Below, one piece after another: positions 23,940 to 33,583 of a stretch of 64,000 bases of DNA (position 1 is its first letter; each line of letters begins with the position of its first letter). Below the pieces are notes generated by a model that saw only the letters and a program-made list of their open reading frames with translations, was not told the origin of the DNA and searched no databases. The DNA is taken from assembly GCA_905233445.1 (NCBI GenBank), contig CAJOEP010000010.1:32287-96286 (forward strand). The letters run 5' to 3'. The stretch is from an uncultured Bacteroidales bacterium. Lineage in GTDB: Bacteria; Bacteroidota; Bacteroidia; Bacteroidales; F082. A program made the translations under genes and the position numbers.

Positions 23940-26395
23940 TCGGAAATATCATATTTTTCGGCCAACATGGCCAAGAGGGCATCGGATTGATTCATGAATT
24001 CGATGCCTTTTTCTTCCCAATCGGGGAGGGAAGTGGCATTTTGTCCGCGAAGATTGTCCATTTCCGTTAAATATTCCACTGATTTCTGCTCCAATTGAAT
24101 GAACATCGGACGCATTTTATGACATATAGCCTGAGCTTTCAAGAAATCATGCTCTGTGATGGAATCGTTGAGTATCACCAAGTTATCTGATGTAGTATTG
24201 ACAAAAGTCTGTAAAATCTCACGAATGGCGTTACTGTCGTTGTCGAACATCTTGCAAAGCTGTGGGAAATCGTCGGAAAACTCACAATCTTTGGTGTCAT
24301 CTTCAACCCAGTTGTCATTTAAAAGCAAGGCTAAGTCTTTGATGCTGAATGGTTTTTTGATATATCCGTCGAAACCTTCACGTAAAGCGTATTTCTCGGA
24401 ATACTCGTCGCTGGCTGTCATCAAAATGACTTTTTTGTCTTTGTTGACCGATTTAATCATTTTCAAGACATCGTTGCCCGAAAAAGTGCCCATTTCGCGG
24501 TCGGTAAGCACCATATCATAATTGCCAAGTTCGTCCAGGTATTTGTTAAACTCGATATATGAGCGGCAAATATCGGAAGTGTGTCCGATTTTATTGAGCA
24601 TCGCGCCGATGACTGCCAACAGGCTGTTGTCATCGTCAACAAGCAGGATGTGAAGCTTCTTTTTAGTTGCAACTATCTGAATGTCAGTATGTTCCTGCTT
24701 TTCTTCTTCAACTTTTTCAACCACTTTAACAGGAATGGTAATCTCGAAATGGCTTCCTTTTTCAAGTTCCGACATCACCTTAATGCTTCCGCCAAGAATT
24801 TCGAGCAGACCTTTCACCACGAAGAGTCCGAAACCATTGCCTTCGGCTAAACCTGTATTGTTTTCGGCCTTGCTGAAAGGTTTGAACATCTCTTCTATTT
24901 TTTCGTTCGGAATGCCGATGCCTTGATCTATAACATTGAAAATCAATTTGTTGTTTATTAGATAAACGCCGAAATGCACTTCGCCTTCAATGGTGTATTT
25001 GATGGCGTTTGAAATTATGTTGCTTGCGACTTGCTTGATTTTCAACGCGTCAGAGTTTATGTAAAGATTGTCGGCGATATTTTTGTGATAGAAGAACTTG
25101 AGTTGTTTGTTTTCGGCAATAGGCTTGAACATCTCGGCCAATTGGTCGCAGAGTTCCGTTACGTTGAAATCGGCGCGACGGATGAATTGCTTTCCCTGCT
25201 CAAGGCTTGAAAAGTCAAGTAAATTCGACAGAAGCGAGAGGATGTGCTGCGACGAGTATTTCATCGAGTTGAGTCGCTGGCGGTCGTTTTCGTTGTGCTG
25301 TTCCATCTGCATCAGCTCGATGTATCCAATCACTGATGATAGCGGAGCCTTGATATCGTGAGAAACTGAAAGCAGCAGTTTGTGACGGCTTTCCATAATT
25401 TCTTCAGTGCGATGTTGCGCTTCCTCCATGGCTCGTCTTGCCCTCGAAACACGTTTTATATCTCTGGAAATCAATAAGATAAATAGTAAGATGCTAAACA
25501 AAGCAACGGTGCCGCCGTAGATGGAATAATTCAAACTTCTTTGAATTATAGATTCACTCTTCTGAATTGCAATCAAGACCGTGGTCAGTGTTTGCTTGTG
25601 AAGCATAATGAGCAAATCAGAAATCTCCTCAGAGATTTCCTGATCTGATTTAATGAAACTTTGATATTGATTCTCAATGGTTTGCAGTCTGTTGAGGTAC
25701 TCTTGCTTGCCTTTGTCAGTATAAATCTTAATGCCTTCCATGAGGTCGATTCTGCTGCCAGGACTTTCTTCGGTAATGGTGTCGTAAGTGGTAGTCGTGA
25801 CGAAAATAACGCTGTCGCGAGCTGTCTCGGATGAGAAGACACGTTGGAAAAAGCCAGGACGTTCGCCTTTTCTGACAATAGTATCAATATGTGTCACTGC
25901 TACAATACGCGTGGTTTTTTCTTTCGGTTTGTAATCCGATAAAAGTTTGTAAATCTCGTCGTATGGGTTGAAGATATCGTATTGATGAGTTAAATCTTTG
26001 ATAATGTTTTCTTTACGATTAAGTAAGTCAACAATATCGTTGAGAAGTTGTTGGTTTTTGATATCGTCTTCCGAATAAAAAATAATTGAATCTTTAGTTG
26101 CAGCTGTTCGTTGCAGGTTTTCGGCAAAATGAATCAAATGTTCCGGATTGCCTGAAATGGTATAAAGCTGAGCATGTGATTGTGCTTCGTTAACATCCTG
26201 AATCAAATCATTTGTAAATTTGAGGACTTTTTCATTTTTATCAATCGCAAGCCGTTGATTTTGAATGGTTTTCTTTAAATTTGAGATGTAATAAATCATG
26301 AAGGCGCAAATGATAATCGACATGACATAAATCACGATCGCCTCCCAACGGATGCGGCCTTCGTAATGCCTTCTTATGAATTTTACCTCTCTCAT
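23936..26395 (-). CDS. Hybrid sensor histidine kinase with receiver and HPt domains
   Basis: 819 residues. TM1 about 20-37 and TM2 about 293-310 enclose a periplasmic sensor region of some 250 helix-rich residues. The HisKA motif SVSHDIKAPLSSVIGYIELM puts the phosphoacceptor at His346. The ATPase domain has SNIISNAIKYT (N box), DQGIGIP (G1) and EGNGFGLFVVKG (G2). The receiver runs about 582-690, with DDD at 587-589, Asp632 (MVLTDREM) and Lys681 (YIKKPF). The C-terminal HPt has His759 in AICHKMRPMF. The full His-Asp-His relay needs a separate response regulator; the unpaired NtrC-type regulator at 12518 is one candidate, by inference only. Monocistronic. Confidence 0.93.
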   Translation of the reverse strand: MREVKFIRRHYEGRIRWEAIVIYVMSIIICAFMIYYISNLKKTIQNQRLAIDKNEKVLKFTNDLIQDVNEAQSHAQLYTISGNPEHLIHFAENLQRTAATKDSIIFYSEDDIKNQQLLNDIVDLLNRKENIIKDLTHQYDIFNPYDEIYKLLSDYKPKEKTTRIVAVTHIDTIVRKGERPGFFQRVFSSETARDSVIFVTTTTYDTITEESPGSRIDLMEGIKIYTDKGKQEYLNRLQTIENQYQSFIKSDQEISEEISDLLIMLHKQTLTTVLIAIQKSESIIQRSLNYSIYGGTVALFSILLFILLISRDIKRVSRARRAMEEAQHRTEEIMESRHKLLLSVSHDIKAPLSSVIGYIELMQMEQHNENDRQRLNSMKYSSQHILSLLSNLLDFSSLEQGKQFIRRADFNVTELCDQLAEMFKPIAENKQLKFFYHKNIADNLYINSDALKIKQVASNIISNAIKYTIEGEVHFGVYLINNKLIFNVIDQGIGIPNEKIEEMFKPFSKAENNTGLAEGNGFGLFVVKGLLEILGGSIKVMSELEKGSHFEITIPVKVVEKVEEEKQEHTDIQIVATKKKLHILLVDDDNSLLAVIGAMLNKIGHTSDICRSYIEFNKYLDELGNYDMVLTDREMGTFSGNDVLKMIKSVNKDKKVILMTASDEYSEKYALREGFDGYIKKPFSIKDLALLLNDNWVEDDTKDCEFSDDFPQLCKMFDNDSNAIREILQTFVNTTSDNLVILNDSITEHDFLKAQAICHKMRPMFIQLEQKSVEYLTEMDNLRGQNATSLPDWEEKGIEFMNQSDALLAMLAEKYDISD

Positions 26396-26400
26396 GCTGA

Positions 26401-26408
26401 CAAAATTA
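26401..26408 (-). promoter_or_regulatory. -7 promoter element for the hybrid kinase
   Basis: CAAAATTA on plus is TAATTTTG on minus, 5 bases before the ATG at 26395, so the mRNA is almost leaderless. Confidence 0.55.
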
Positions 26409-26441
26409 CTAAAAAAATCATTTTATATTAGAAAATTTTTA

Positions 26442-26449
26442 TAATTTTG
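26442..26449 (+). promoter_or_regulatory. -7 promoter element for the mutarotase
   Basis: TAATTTTG, 19 bases before the ATG at 26469; divergent from the kinase element 34 bases away. Confidence 0.55.
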
Positions 26450-26468
26450 CACGATTAATTCTAAAAAA

Positions 26469-27605
26469 ATGAAAAAAATTTTGGTTTTCGCGCTATGCGC
26501 TATTGTTTTTATGGGTTGTACTAAGAAAAATGAGGTTAGTCTTATGAATGTCAATGATTTCAATACTGAAGTGAACGGCAAAAAAGTGTCGCTTTACACT
26601 TTGAAAAACGGTTCACTTACAATGCAGGTGACAAATTTCGGCGGACGTGTCGTTTCGCTGTGGGTGCCTGATTATAAAGGGCATTATGAGGATGTTGTGT
26701 TGGGTTATGATAATATTGACCGCTATATTAATAATAAAGGTGAGAGATATCTTGGAGCGGTGGTAGGACGATTCGCAAATCGTATCGGACACGGTGAATT
26801 TACTCTTGACGGAAAGAAATATGAGCTTTTCAAGAATGATAATGGAAACACTCTTCATGGTGGCGAATTCGGCACCGACCGCGTAGTGTGGGATGTGAAA
26901 TCTGTCAACGACACATCAATAGTGTTGAATGTCGTTTTACCGGACGGAATGGATGGTTTCCCAGGAAATCTCGACATCACAATGACATACACACTTACTT
27001 CTAATAATGAGTTTTGTGTTGATTATCAGGCAACTACTGATGCACCAACGGTATGTAACCTCTCACATCACTCTTTTTTCAACCTGAAAGGTGAGGGCAA
27101 CGGAACTATACTTGACCATGAGTTGATGATTAACGGAAAAATGATCACTGTCATAGATGAACATCTTATTCCTAACGGAAATTTTATCCAGGTAAAGGGT
27201 ACGCCGATGGATTTCACACAGGCAAAACCCATTGGTCGTGATATTGATGCCTATCATCCTCAAATGGTTAATGGTGGAGGATATGATTTCAACTGGCTTT
27301 TAAATAAGCCTTTTGGTCAAATGGGAATGGCGGCGGTAGTCGTTGAACCTGTATCGGGCAGAGTTATGGAAGTGATGACCGACCAGCCAGGCATGCAGTT
27401 CTACAGCGGCAATTTCTTTGATGGCAAATCGACAGGAAAATATGGCAAGCCATTACTCAAACACGAGTCGTTTGCTCTTGAGACACAACTATTTCCGGAT
27501 GCGCCAAATCAAGCGAACTTCCCGAGCGCTGTCTTACGTCCGGGAGAGGAGTACCATCATACCTGTATTTACAGATTTGATGTGAGAAAGCCTAACAAGA
27601 AATAA
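26469..27605 (+). CDS. galM: Aldose 1-epimerase (mutarotase), lipoprotein form
   Basis: 378 residues. The N-terminus is a lipoprotein signal (MKKILVFALCAIVFMGC, Cys17), so the enzyme is exported, as many Bacteroidetes GalM proteins are. It interconverts alpha and beta anomers of galactose or other aldoses. The family motifs are all present: GGRVVSLWVPD, GAVVGRFANRIGHGEF with the substrate Arg, NTLHGGEFG, catalytic His in CNLSHHSFFNL, and catalytic Glu in the C-terminal FALETQLFPDAPNQANFPSAVL. It is convergent with the PII-like gene three bases away. It stands alone, with no sugar-utilisation genes nearby. Confidence 0.94.
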   Translation: MKKILVFALCAIVFMGCTKKNEVSLMNVNDFNTEVNGKKVSLYTLKNGSLTMQVTNFGGRVVSLWVPDYKGHYEDVVLGYDNIDRYINNKGERYLGAVVGRFANRIGHGEFTLDGKKYELFKNDNGNTLHGGEFGTDRVVWDVKSVNDTSIVLNVVLPDGMDGFPGNLDITMTYTLTSNNEFCVDYQATTDAPTVCNLSHHSFFNLKGEGNGTILDHELMINGKMITVIDEHLIPNGNFIQVKGTPMDFTQAKPIGRDIDAYHPQMVNGGGYDFNWLLNKPFGQMGMAAVVVEPVSGRVMEVMTDQPGMQFYSGNFFDGKSTGKYGKPLLKHESFALETQLFPDAPNQANFPSAVLRPGEEYHHTCIYRFDVRKPNKK

Positions 27606-27608
27606 CTC

Positions 27609-27902
27609 TTAGATAGTTTTATCTATTTTCCACGAGAACGCTCTCAGGCCCAATTCCGGAGTCTGTAGGTCGTGTTCATGCAAAATACTCATGATGCTGT
27701 CCACTTTTTCGTTGTCGACGAAGGTGAGGATGGCATCATTGAATGTTGGCCAGGTGTGAGTGCCGTAGTGTGCTTCTCCTGATTCCGAACCTCTTCCTGT
27801 GATTTCGTTCCAACGGGTGAATCCACGAACTCCCTGTTTTTCAAGGAGTTCGGAGATTTCTTCATAATATGCCTGATTATAGGCGATGAATATTGCTGTC
27901 AT
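27609..27902 (-). CDS. PII-like transporter-associated protein (PG0541 type)
   Basis: 97 residues, ferredoxin-like small protein of the type called PG0541 family in Bacteroidetes, which is found beside RND pumps. It has the pattern MTAIFIAYNQAYYEEISELLEKQGVRGFTRW at the N-terminus and a central SESGEAHYGTHTWPTFNDAILTFV, followed by a short C-terminal strand. It lies 12 bases after the RND permease stop, so it is the last gene of the efflux operon. PII-like proteins sense small molecules and bind transporters; control of the pump is inference. It is convergent with galM. Confidence 0.8.
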   Translation of the reverse strand: MTAIFIAYNQAYYEEISELLEKQGVRGFTRWNEITGRGSESGEAHYGTHTWPTFNDAILTFVDNEKVDSIMSILHEHDLQTPELGLRAFSWKIDKTI

Positions 27903-27914
27903 TTTTATTCAGAT

Positions 27915-30900
27915 TTAGTTAGCCATTGCGAGACGTGCAGCTTTTCTTTCTTTACGTTTGATTCTTCTTGAGATGAATATTGCGTACAGTGTCGGGATGA
28001 GCACGAGGGTGATGAGCGTTGAAATCGAAAGTCCCCAAGCGACCACCACGCCGAGACCGTTCCACATCTCGGCACCTTCGCCATTGCCTATTGCCATAGG
28101 AATCATACCAAGGACAGTGGTGAGGGTTGTCATCAAGATAGGGCGGAGACGCTGGCGCGATGCTGTGACAACCGATTCGTTGACGCCCATGCCGCGTTCG
28201 AGACACAAACGGGTGTAGTCGATAAGCACGATACCGTTTTTCACCACGATACCCATCAAAATCATCACGCCGATGAGAGCCATCATGCCCAAAGCCATGC
28301 CATGTACCCTGATGCCGATAAGCACGCCGGTTATGGCGAACGGCACCGAGAACATGATGACGAACGGGTCGAGCAACGACTCAAACTGCGATGCCATAAC
28401 CACATAAACCAGTATGATAATCAATAAGATAAGGGTGAACATATCGGCAAACGCGTCTTGCTGGTCTTCATAGTCACCAGCGATTTTCGCCATAAACTCG
28501 GCTGGTATCTCGGCGTTGTCGATACATTGTTCGCACACAGCCACAGCGTCGCTCAAAGCGTAGCCTTTAGCTACAATTCCTGTGATTGTAACTATACGTT
28601 CACGGTCCTTGCGTTCGATAGTAGGAGGGGTGCGGCCTTCCACTATCTTTGCCACCTCGCTGAGGCGAACCGCATTGCCAGACGAGCCGTAAAGCACGAT
28701 ATTTTCTATGTCTTCATAGCCTTTGCGGAACTCGGGAGCGTAACGTACACGGATGTTGTACTCGTCGCCGTCTTCGCGGAAGAATGTCATGATTGAACCG
28801 TTGATACGGTTTCTCACATACTGTGAAGCTGTTGTGATGTTGATGCCGTTGAGCATCAGCTTCTCACGGTCGAAATCGACGTGGATTTCCGGGGTATATT
28901 CATCACGGCTGATGAGAACCTGCGAAATCTCTGGACGTTCGCGCATCTCTGCTGCGATATCGTTGGCGATGCGGTCGGAAGTGTTGAAGTCGTAACCGTA
29001 AATCTCGAGTTTTACACTTGAGGTAGAACCCATTCCCATGCCTTCCGAGACATTGTATTTCTTGATTAACGCATTGCCTTTCAAGTCTTTACGAATCTGC
29101 TCGGCTATTTCCTGAGTGCTTCTTTTACGTGTTTCCTTGCTTCCGAGGTTGAGGTTCATGGTGAGAATATGTGTACCGTTGCTCTGCATCGAGGCGAAGG
29201 CGTTGTCCTCGTCGGCGACACCGTAACGGTAGTTCATCACCCTGATTTCTGGTATCTCCTTGATGTATTTTTCAGAGAGCTCAGCACCCAGCTGACCCGT
29301 GATATCTTCTTGAGTACCAACAGGTAACTCAATGTTGATGGTCAGACGGCCCTGATCCATGCTCGGCATGTATTCTGTCTTCATTCCAGGCAATGTGGTG
29401 ATGAGAGTCAGGGCAAAGACCACGACTGAGATGAGGAGTGTCAAGGCTCTGTGTGTCACAGCCCAGTTGATGAGTCGGCCATAGCCACGGCTAAGTGCAT
29501 CAAGACCTTTATTGATAGGTGTGAAGAGGATTCGGTGCCAAGCGTGTGAGCGCGGGTTTCTCTTCAAAAGTCGTGAACACATCATAGGAACCAAAGTCAA
29601 TGCAGCCGATGTTGACACAATCATGATGATACTGACAATCCAGCCAAGCTGATGGAAGAATACGCCGACGGTGCCGTTCACCATGGTGAGAGGCAGGAAA
29701 ACCGCCAACATGGTGAGGGTAGAGGCGATAACGGAGATTGACACCTCCTGGGTGGCATGCACAGCGGCCTCTTTCGGTTTTGCACCTCGGTCGATATGCG
29801 ATGTGATGTTCTCCAAGACCACGATAGCGTCGTCAACGACCATACCGATGGCGATGGTTAAAGCACTCATTGAGATGATATTCAATGTGTTACCTGTCGC
29901 AAAGAGGTAAACAACCGAAGCGACCAACGAGATTGGGATTGACAACACGATGATGATTGTCGCTCTCCATCTGCCGAGGAAGATAAACACCACGAGCATA
30001 ACCACTATAAACGTGATGAAGATAGTCTCTTTCAACGAGTTGATGGTGTTTATAATGCTGTCGCTGGTGTCGTTAATCATGTTGATGGTGATGTCGGAAG
30101 GCAGCGTCTTGGCAATCTTTGCCAGTTCTTTCTTCACGCCTTTCGAAACCTGCACCGAGTTGGCGTCGGTCTGTTTCTGGATGGTGATCATGGCACCTTG
30201 GATGCCGTTTGAGAACACTTTTTGCAGACGTTCCTGCTCGCCGTCGTTGACTCTGGCGACATCTTTCAAATAAATAGGTGTGCCTTGGAATGTGCCTATC
30301 ACCACGTCGTGCATTTCGCGTGCCGACTTGAACTCTTTTTCGACGCGCACTGCGTAGGTGTTAGAACCGATGTCGATATTTCCAGCAGGGGTGTTGCGGT
30401 TTTCGTATGCCAGAGCTTGTGAAATCTGTTCCACGGTGAGGTTGTAAGCCTCGAGTTTGTTAGGATCAACAAAAACTTGAATTTCACGTTTCGGTGCGCC
30501 TGACACTGACACGGTACCCACGCCGGAGACACGTGCGAGAGGCGTTGCCACCTTATCGTCCAAAATCTTGTCAAGACCCGCCAAGCTCTCTTCGGCGGTT
30601 ACCGAGAGGAACATAATCGGGATGTCCTCCATGCTGAATTTGAAGATGGTGGGGTTGCCCGCGCCGTCAGGAAGGACCTGCTTGACCATGTCGAGCTTGT
30701 CGCGGACGTTGTTCGTAGCCTCTTCAATATCAATACCGTACTCGAATTGCAGCGTGATGACCGACACGTTTTCTTTCGATGACGAAGTGAGGTGTTTAAG
30801 GTCACTCACGCCATTCAGGGTGTTTTCCAAAGTCTTGGTGATATTCGTCTCAATATCCTCCGCGCTGGCTCCCGAATATGATGTCATCACCATGATGGAG

Positions 30901-31028
30901 TTCGTTCCCATGTCGGGGAAGAGGTTGGTGGACAGCTTTGTCAGTGCGAAAACACCCAGAATCGCCACCGTGACGAAAACCAACGACACAGTGACCGGAT
31001 GATTTACTGATGTTCTATATAAACTCAT
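27915..31028 (-). CDS. RND efflux pump inner-membrane permease (AcrB-type)
   Basis: 1037 residues, 12 membrane helices with two large periplasmic loops, as in AcrB/MexB-type pumps. TM4 contains the proton relay GMVVDDAIVVLENI (adjacent Asp pair) and TM10 the conserved Lys in GIVVKNGIVLIDYTRL. The first loop starts after FALTKLSTNLFPDMGTNSI; the second after LPGMKTEYMPSMDQGRL. It exports drugs, bile salts or other amphiphiles in a tripartite complex with the next two genes. Order is TolC-MFP-RND-PII leftward from one promoter. Heavy-metal (CusA) subtype motifs such as the Met pair are not obvious. Confidence 0.95.
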   Translation of the reverse strand: MSLYRTSVNHPVTVSLVFVTVAILGVFALTKLSTNLFPDMGTNSIMVMTSYSGASAEDIETNITKTLENTLNGVSDLKHLTSSSKENVSVITLQFEYGIDIEEATNNVRDKLDMVKQVLPDGAGNPTIFKFSMEDIPIMFLSVTAEESLAGLDKILDDKVATPLARVSGVGTVSVSGAPKREIQVFVDPNKLEAYNLTVEQISQALAYENRNTPAGNIDIGSNTYAVRVEKEFKSAREMHDVVIGTFQGTPIYLKDVARVNDGEQERLQKVFSNGIQGAMITIQKQTDANSVQVSKGVKKELAKIAKTLPSDITINMINDTSDSIINTINSLKETIFITFIVVMLVVFIFLGRWRATIIIVLSIPISLVASVVYLFATGNTLNIISMSALTIAIGMVVDDAIVVLENITSHIDRGAKPKEAAVHATQEVSISVIASTLTMLAVFLPLTMVNGTVGVFFHQLGWIVSIIMIVSTSAALTLVPMMCSRLLKRNPRSHAWHRILFTPINKGLDALSRGYGRLINWAVTHRALTLLISVVVFALTLITTLPGMKTEYMPSMDQGRLTINIELPVGTQEDITGQLGAELSEKYIKEIPEIRVMNYRYGVADEDNAFASMQSNGTHILTMNLNLGSKETRKRSTQEIAEQIRKDLKGNALIKKYNVSEGMGMGSTSSVKLEIYGYDFNTSDRIANDIAAEMRERPEISQVLISRDEYTPEIHVDFDREKLMLNGINITTASQYVRNRINGSIMTFFREDGDEYNIRVRYAPEFRKGYEDIENIVLYGSSGNAVRLSEVAKIVEGRTPPTIERKDRERIVTITGIVAKGYALSDAVAVCEQCIDNAEIPAEFMAKIAGDYEDQQDAFADMFTLILLIIILVYVVMASQFESLLDPFVIMFSVPFAITGVLIGIRVHGMALGMMALIGVMILMGIVVKNGIVLIDYTRLCLERGMGVNESVVTASRQRLRPILMTTLTTVLGMIPMAIGNGEGAEMWNGLGVVVAWGLSISTLITLVLIPTLYAIFISRRIKRKERKAARLAMAN

Positions 31029-31049
31029 GATTCTTAGTGTTTTACAAGA

Positions 31050-32069
31050 TTATTTCACTACGTCGACGGTGATGCCGTTTTTAAGTTTTGTCTGACCTGT
31101 CAGCACGACGGTGGCATTGTCGTCCAATCCACTGATGACTTCATATTTATTGCCCATGCGGCGGCCGAGTTCAATGACGGTGTAAGTCACAGTGCCGTCA
31201 GCATTGAGGACATAGACATACTGTTCGCCAGACCCGACTTGTTTCATGACGGCTCTGTCTGGAACGACAACGCGGAAGTTGTCTCCATAGTTGACGGTTA
31301 CGCGAGCGAACATGCCGGGACGCAAGGTCAAATCTTTGTTTGCAAATTTAACCTCTACAGGGAAAGTGTGCGTCATAGAGTTGATGGTTGGGTAGATGAG
31401 GTCAACCGTGCCTTTGAAAACTTGGTCGCCATAAGCGTCGGTGGTGATATCAACCTCCATGCCTTTCTTAATCTGCGAATACTTGCTTTCCGAGATGTTG
31501 ATGAGCATCTTTACAGGGTTTATCTTTTGGATTACAAATAGAGGCTGAGCCATTGCGTACATGTCGCCTTCGTCATAATTTCTGGCTGTCACGATACCGC
31601 TGATAGGGCTTTTCAGAACCGTGTTTTCCAAGAGATTGTTATAAGTCTTTCTTGAGACATCATATTTCAAAGTCATTGCTTCGTAATCCGACTGCGAGGT
31701 GGCTCCTATTTCGTGAAGCTGCTCGATGCGGCCAAATTCTATTGAGTCGTTGATGAGCTGAAGTCTTGCTTTCTCGAGGTTGACATCATCCATGAGGGCG
31801 AGTGTCTGACCGGCTTCCACTTTGTCGCCCACTTCCACGCAAATCTTGTTGATACGTGCGGCGGACTGTGGCGCAATGTTGTTCACGATGTCGGCCTCTA
31901 TTGTCGTAGGATATACCTGAAGTTGTGCCACATATTCGGCATTTACTGTGGCTGCCGTCACTTTCGGGTTCTCTGCCACCATCTGCTGGTTGCCCTGGTC
32001 TTGCTGCTGTCCGCAAGAAATCATGAGAATCGTTGCTGCAGCGATTAATAAAATGTTTACTTTTTTCAT
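31050..32069 (-). CDS. RND membrane-fusion (adaptor) lipoprotein
   Basis: 339 residues. Lipoprotein signal ends MISC with Cys19. It has the adaptor layout: a biotinyl-lipoyl domain (IEADIVNNIAPQSAARINKICVEVGDKVEAGQTLALMDD), an alpha-hairpin of about 60 residues (residues KARLQLINDSIEFGR to ENTVLKSPI), the second lipoyl half (SPISGIVTARNYDEGDMY) and beta-barrel and membrane-proximal domains (GMFARVTVNYGD, YVYVLNADGTV). It bridges the RND permease and the TolC-like channel in the periplasm. Gaps to its neighbours are 40 and 21 bases. Confidence 0.94.
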   Translation of the reverse strand: MKKVNILLIAAATILMISCGQQQDQGNQQMVAENPKVTAATVNAEYVAQLQVYPTTIEADIVNNIAPQSAARINKICVEVGDKVEAGQTLALMDDVNLEKARLQLINDSIEFGRIEQLHEIGATSQSDYEAMTLKYDVSRKTYNNLLENTVLKSPISGIVTARNYDEGDMYAMAQPLFVIQKINPVKMLINISESKYSQIKKGMEVDITTDAYGDQVFKGTVDLIYPTINSMTHTFPVEVKFANKDLTLRPGMFARVTVNYGDNFRVVVPDRAVMKQVGSGEQYVYVLNADGTVTYTVIELGRRMGNKYEVISGLDDNATVVLTGQTKLKNGITVDVVK

Positions 32070-32109
32070 ATTATAATTGTTAATTTATTTTCTTTTATCT
32101 AACTTGAAA

Positions 32110-33432
32110 CTATTCATTCCCAGCGAGTTCTTCCATTGCTGCTTTCGTCACCATGAAGTTATAAACCGCTTGGCTCATTGTAAGCTGAGCCTGCACTAAT
32201 GCCAGCTGTGCGTCGTTGAGCTCAAGAAGCGTGGCTTTGCCTAGTTCGTACATTCTTTCAGCGATGTCGTAGCTTCGCTGGGCCATTGTGAGTGTCGATT
32301 CGGCTGCGGCGTAGTTTTTCATGTATGTGGCGATTTGGTTTTCGTAATTTTTGAATGCTATTCGCAAATTGCGTTCGGTATCTTCGATATTCAATTGAAG
32401 AATATCCTGCGTCGCTTTGTATTGCCTGATGTTGTTGCGCTTTGAGAATCCGTCAAAAATCGGGATGTTGAGGCTTAATCCAGCTACTGAATACGGATTC
32501 CATTTGAATTTAAAATCATTGCCCATAGCTATGTAATTGTATGAGAATGAAGCCGCTAGAGTAGGGATGTACTGATATTTTGTCATCTTGATTGTGCGTT
32601 CGAGCTGCATGTTCTGAAGATTAAGCTGTGCGAGTGTGGTGTTGTTTTCAAGATTCACATCACTCATCTGATACGTCATCATGTCGTTTTTGTATTGCTC
32701 AATATTGCCTTCTACGCCTATTTTCGCATTCAGGTCGATGCCCATGACAGCTTTGAGCTGCCAGATAGCGAGGTCGATGGCCATTGTTGAGCTATAGAGG
32801 CTCGGCTCGGCGTTTTTAACGTTCACCTGAGCTCTGAGATATTCGTATTCAGAGGTTTTCCCTGCATTGTAAAGATGTTCGGTGTGCTCGAGGTTTTTGG
32901 CGGCGTTTTCGTAAACGTCTTTATAGACAGCGTTGACTTGTTGTGCCAGCAAAACAGCGTAATAGGCTTGTTTTACTTGCGAAATCATCGAGATCTTTGA
33001 TGAGCGGGCCTGCTCAACTGCTAATTCCACGTCGAGTGCTGAAAGCTTCAATGACTGCCACAGTTGTGCGTTGATGAGCGGCATCGAGGCGCTGATGCCG
33101 GCGTTCACGTTGTTCCATTGTCCGACTTCAATCTCCATGGCTTGACCGCCGAAGTCCATGGCCATCACCTGTTTCTTGATGGTTCGCTGGTAGCTGCCGC
33201 TGGCGCTTATGTTGGGGTACAAGGCAGCATAACTGCCTTTTTTGGCGTATCCCGATTTCTCAATGGTGAGGTTGGCAACTTTGATGCTGTTGCTTTCCTC
33301 AAGAGCGATTTCGATGGCCTGATCGAGGCTGATTATTAGCGAGTCCAGCGTCTGCTGCGCCCGCACAAAACCGCTGGGCGTCAGAAACATAAAGCACAAA
33401 ATCACCGTAAAAACACTTTTCATTCTTGACAT
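32110..33432 (-). CDS. TolC-family outer-membrane efflux channel
   Basis: 440 residues with a Sec signal peptide ending VRAQQ. Two repeats of coiled-coil helices and beta strands form the outer-membrane efflux family pattern: LDQAIEIALEESNSIKVANLTIEKSGYAKKGSYAALYPNISASGSY in the first and LSLNIPIFDGFSKRNNIRQYKATQ in the second, closing with YELGKATLLELNDAQLALVQAQ. It forms the trimeric exit duct of the efflux complex and is the first gene of the operon. Two starts are possible (MSRM); I keep the first, which follows the promoter at 33477. Confidence 0.94.
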   Translation of the reverse strand: MSRMKSVFTVILCFMFLTPSGFVRAQQTLDSLIISLDQAIEIALEESNSIKVANLTIEKSGYAKKGSYAALYPNISASGSYQRTIKKQVMAMDFGGQAMEIEVGQWNNVNAGISASMPLINAQLWQSLKLSALDVELAVEQARSSKISMISQVKQAYYAVLLAQQVNAVYKDVYENAAKNLEHTEHLYNAGKTSEYEYLRAQVNVKNAEPSLYSSTMAIDLAIWQLKAVMGIDLNAKIGVEGNIEQYKNDMMTYQMSDVNLENNTTLAQLNLQNMQLERTIKMTKYQYIPTLAASFSYNYIAMGNDFKFKWNPYSVAGLSLNIPIFDGFSKRNNIRQYKATQDILQLNIEDTERNLRIAFKNYENQIATYMKNYAAAESTLTMAQRSYDIAERMYELGKATLLELNDAQLALVQAQLTMSQAVYNFMVTKAAMEELAGNE

Positions 33433-33476
33433 TTTATCCTAATTTTTATTTTTTACATCTATTAATTATAAGCTTG

Positions 33477-33484
33477 CAAAGGTA
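33477..33484 (-). promoter_or_regulatory. -7 promoter element for the efflux operon
   Basis: CAAAGGTA on plus is TACCTTTG on minus, 44 bases before the TolC-family start. Confidence 0.6.
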
Positions 33485-33528
33485 CATAAAATATCTTAGA
33501 TGTCAGAAAATAAAATGAAGATTTTTTC

Positions 33529-33560
33529 TTGTCATATTGTTGAAAAAATATATATCTTTG
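33529..33560 (+). promoter_or_regulatory. Promoter of trkH
   Basis: TTG at 33529-33531 and TATCTTTG at 33553-33560, 21 bases apart, 23 bases before the ATG at 33584. Confidence 0.65.
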
Positions 33561-33583
33561 CAGTTTGCACAATAGTTGAAAAT

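Noticed and set aside
33500..33583. Longer start for trkH
   Set aside because: The extension contains the promoter; the family start fits ATG 33584.
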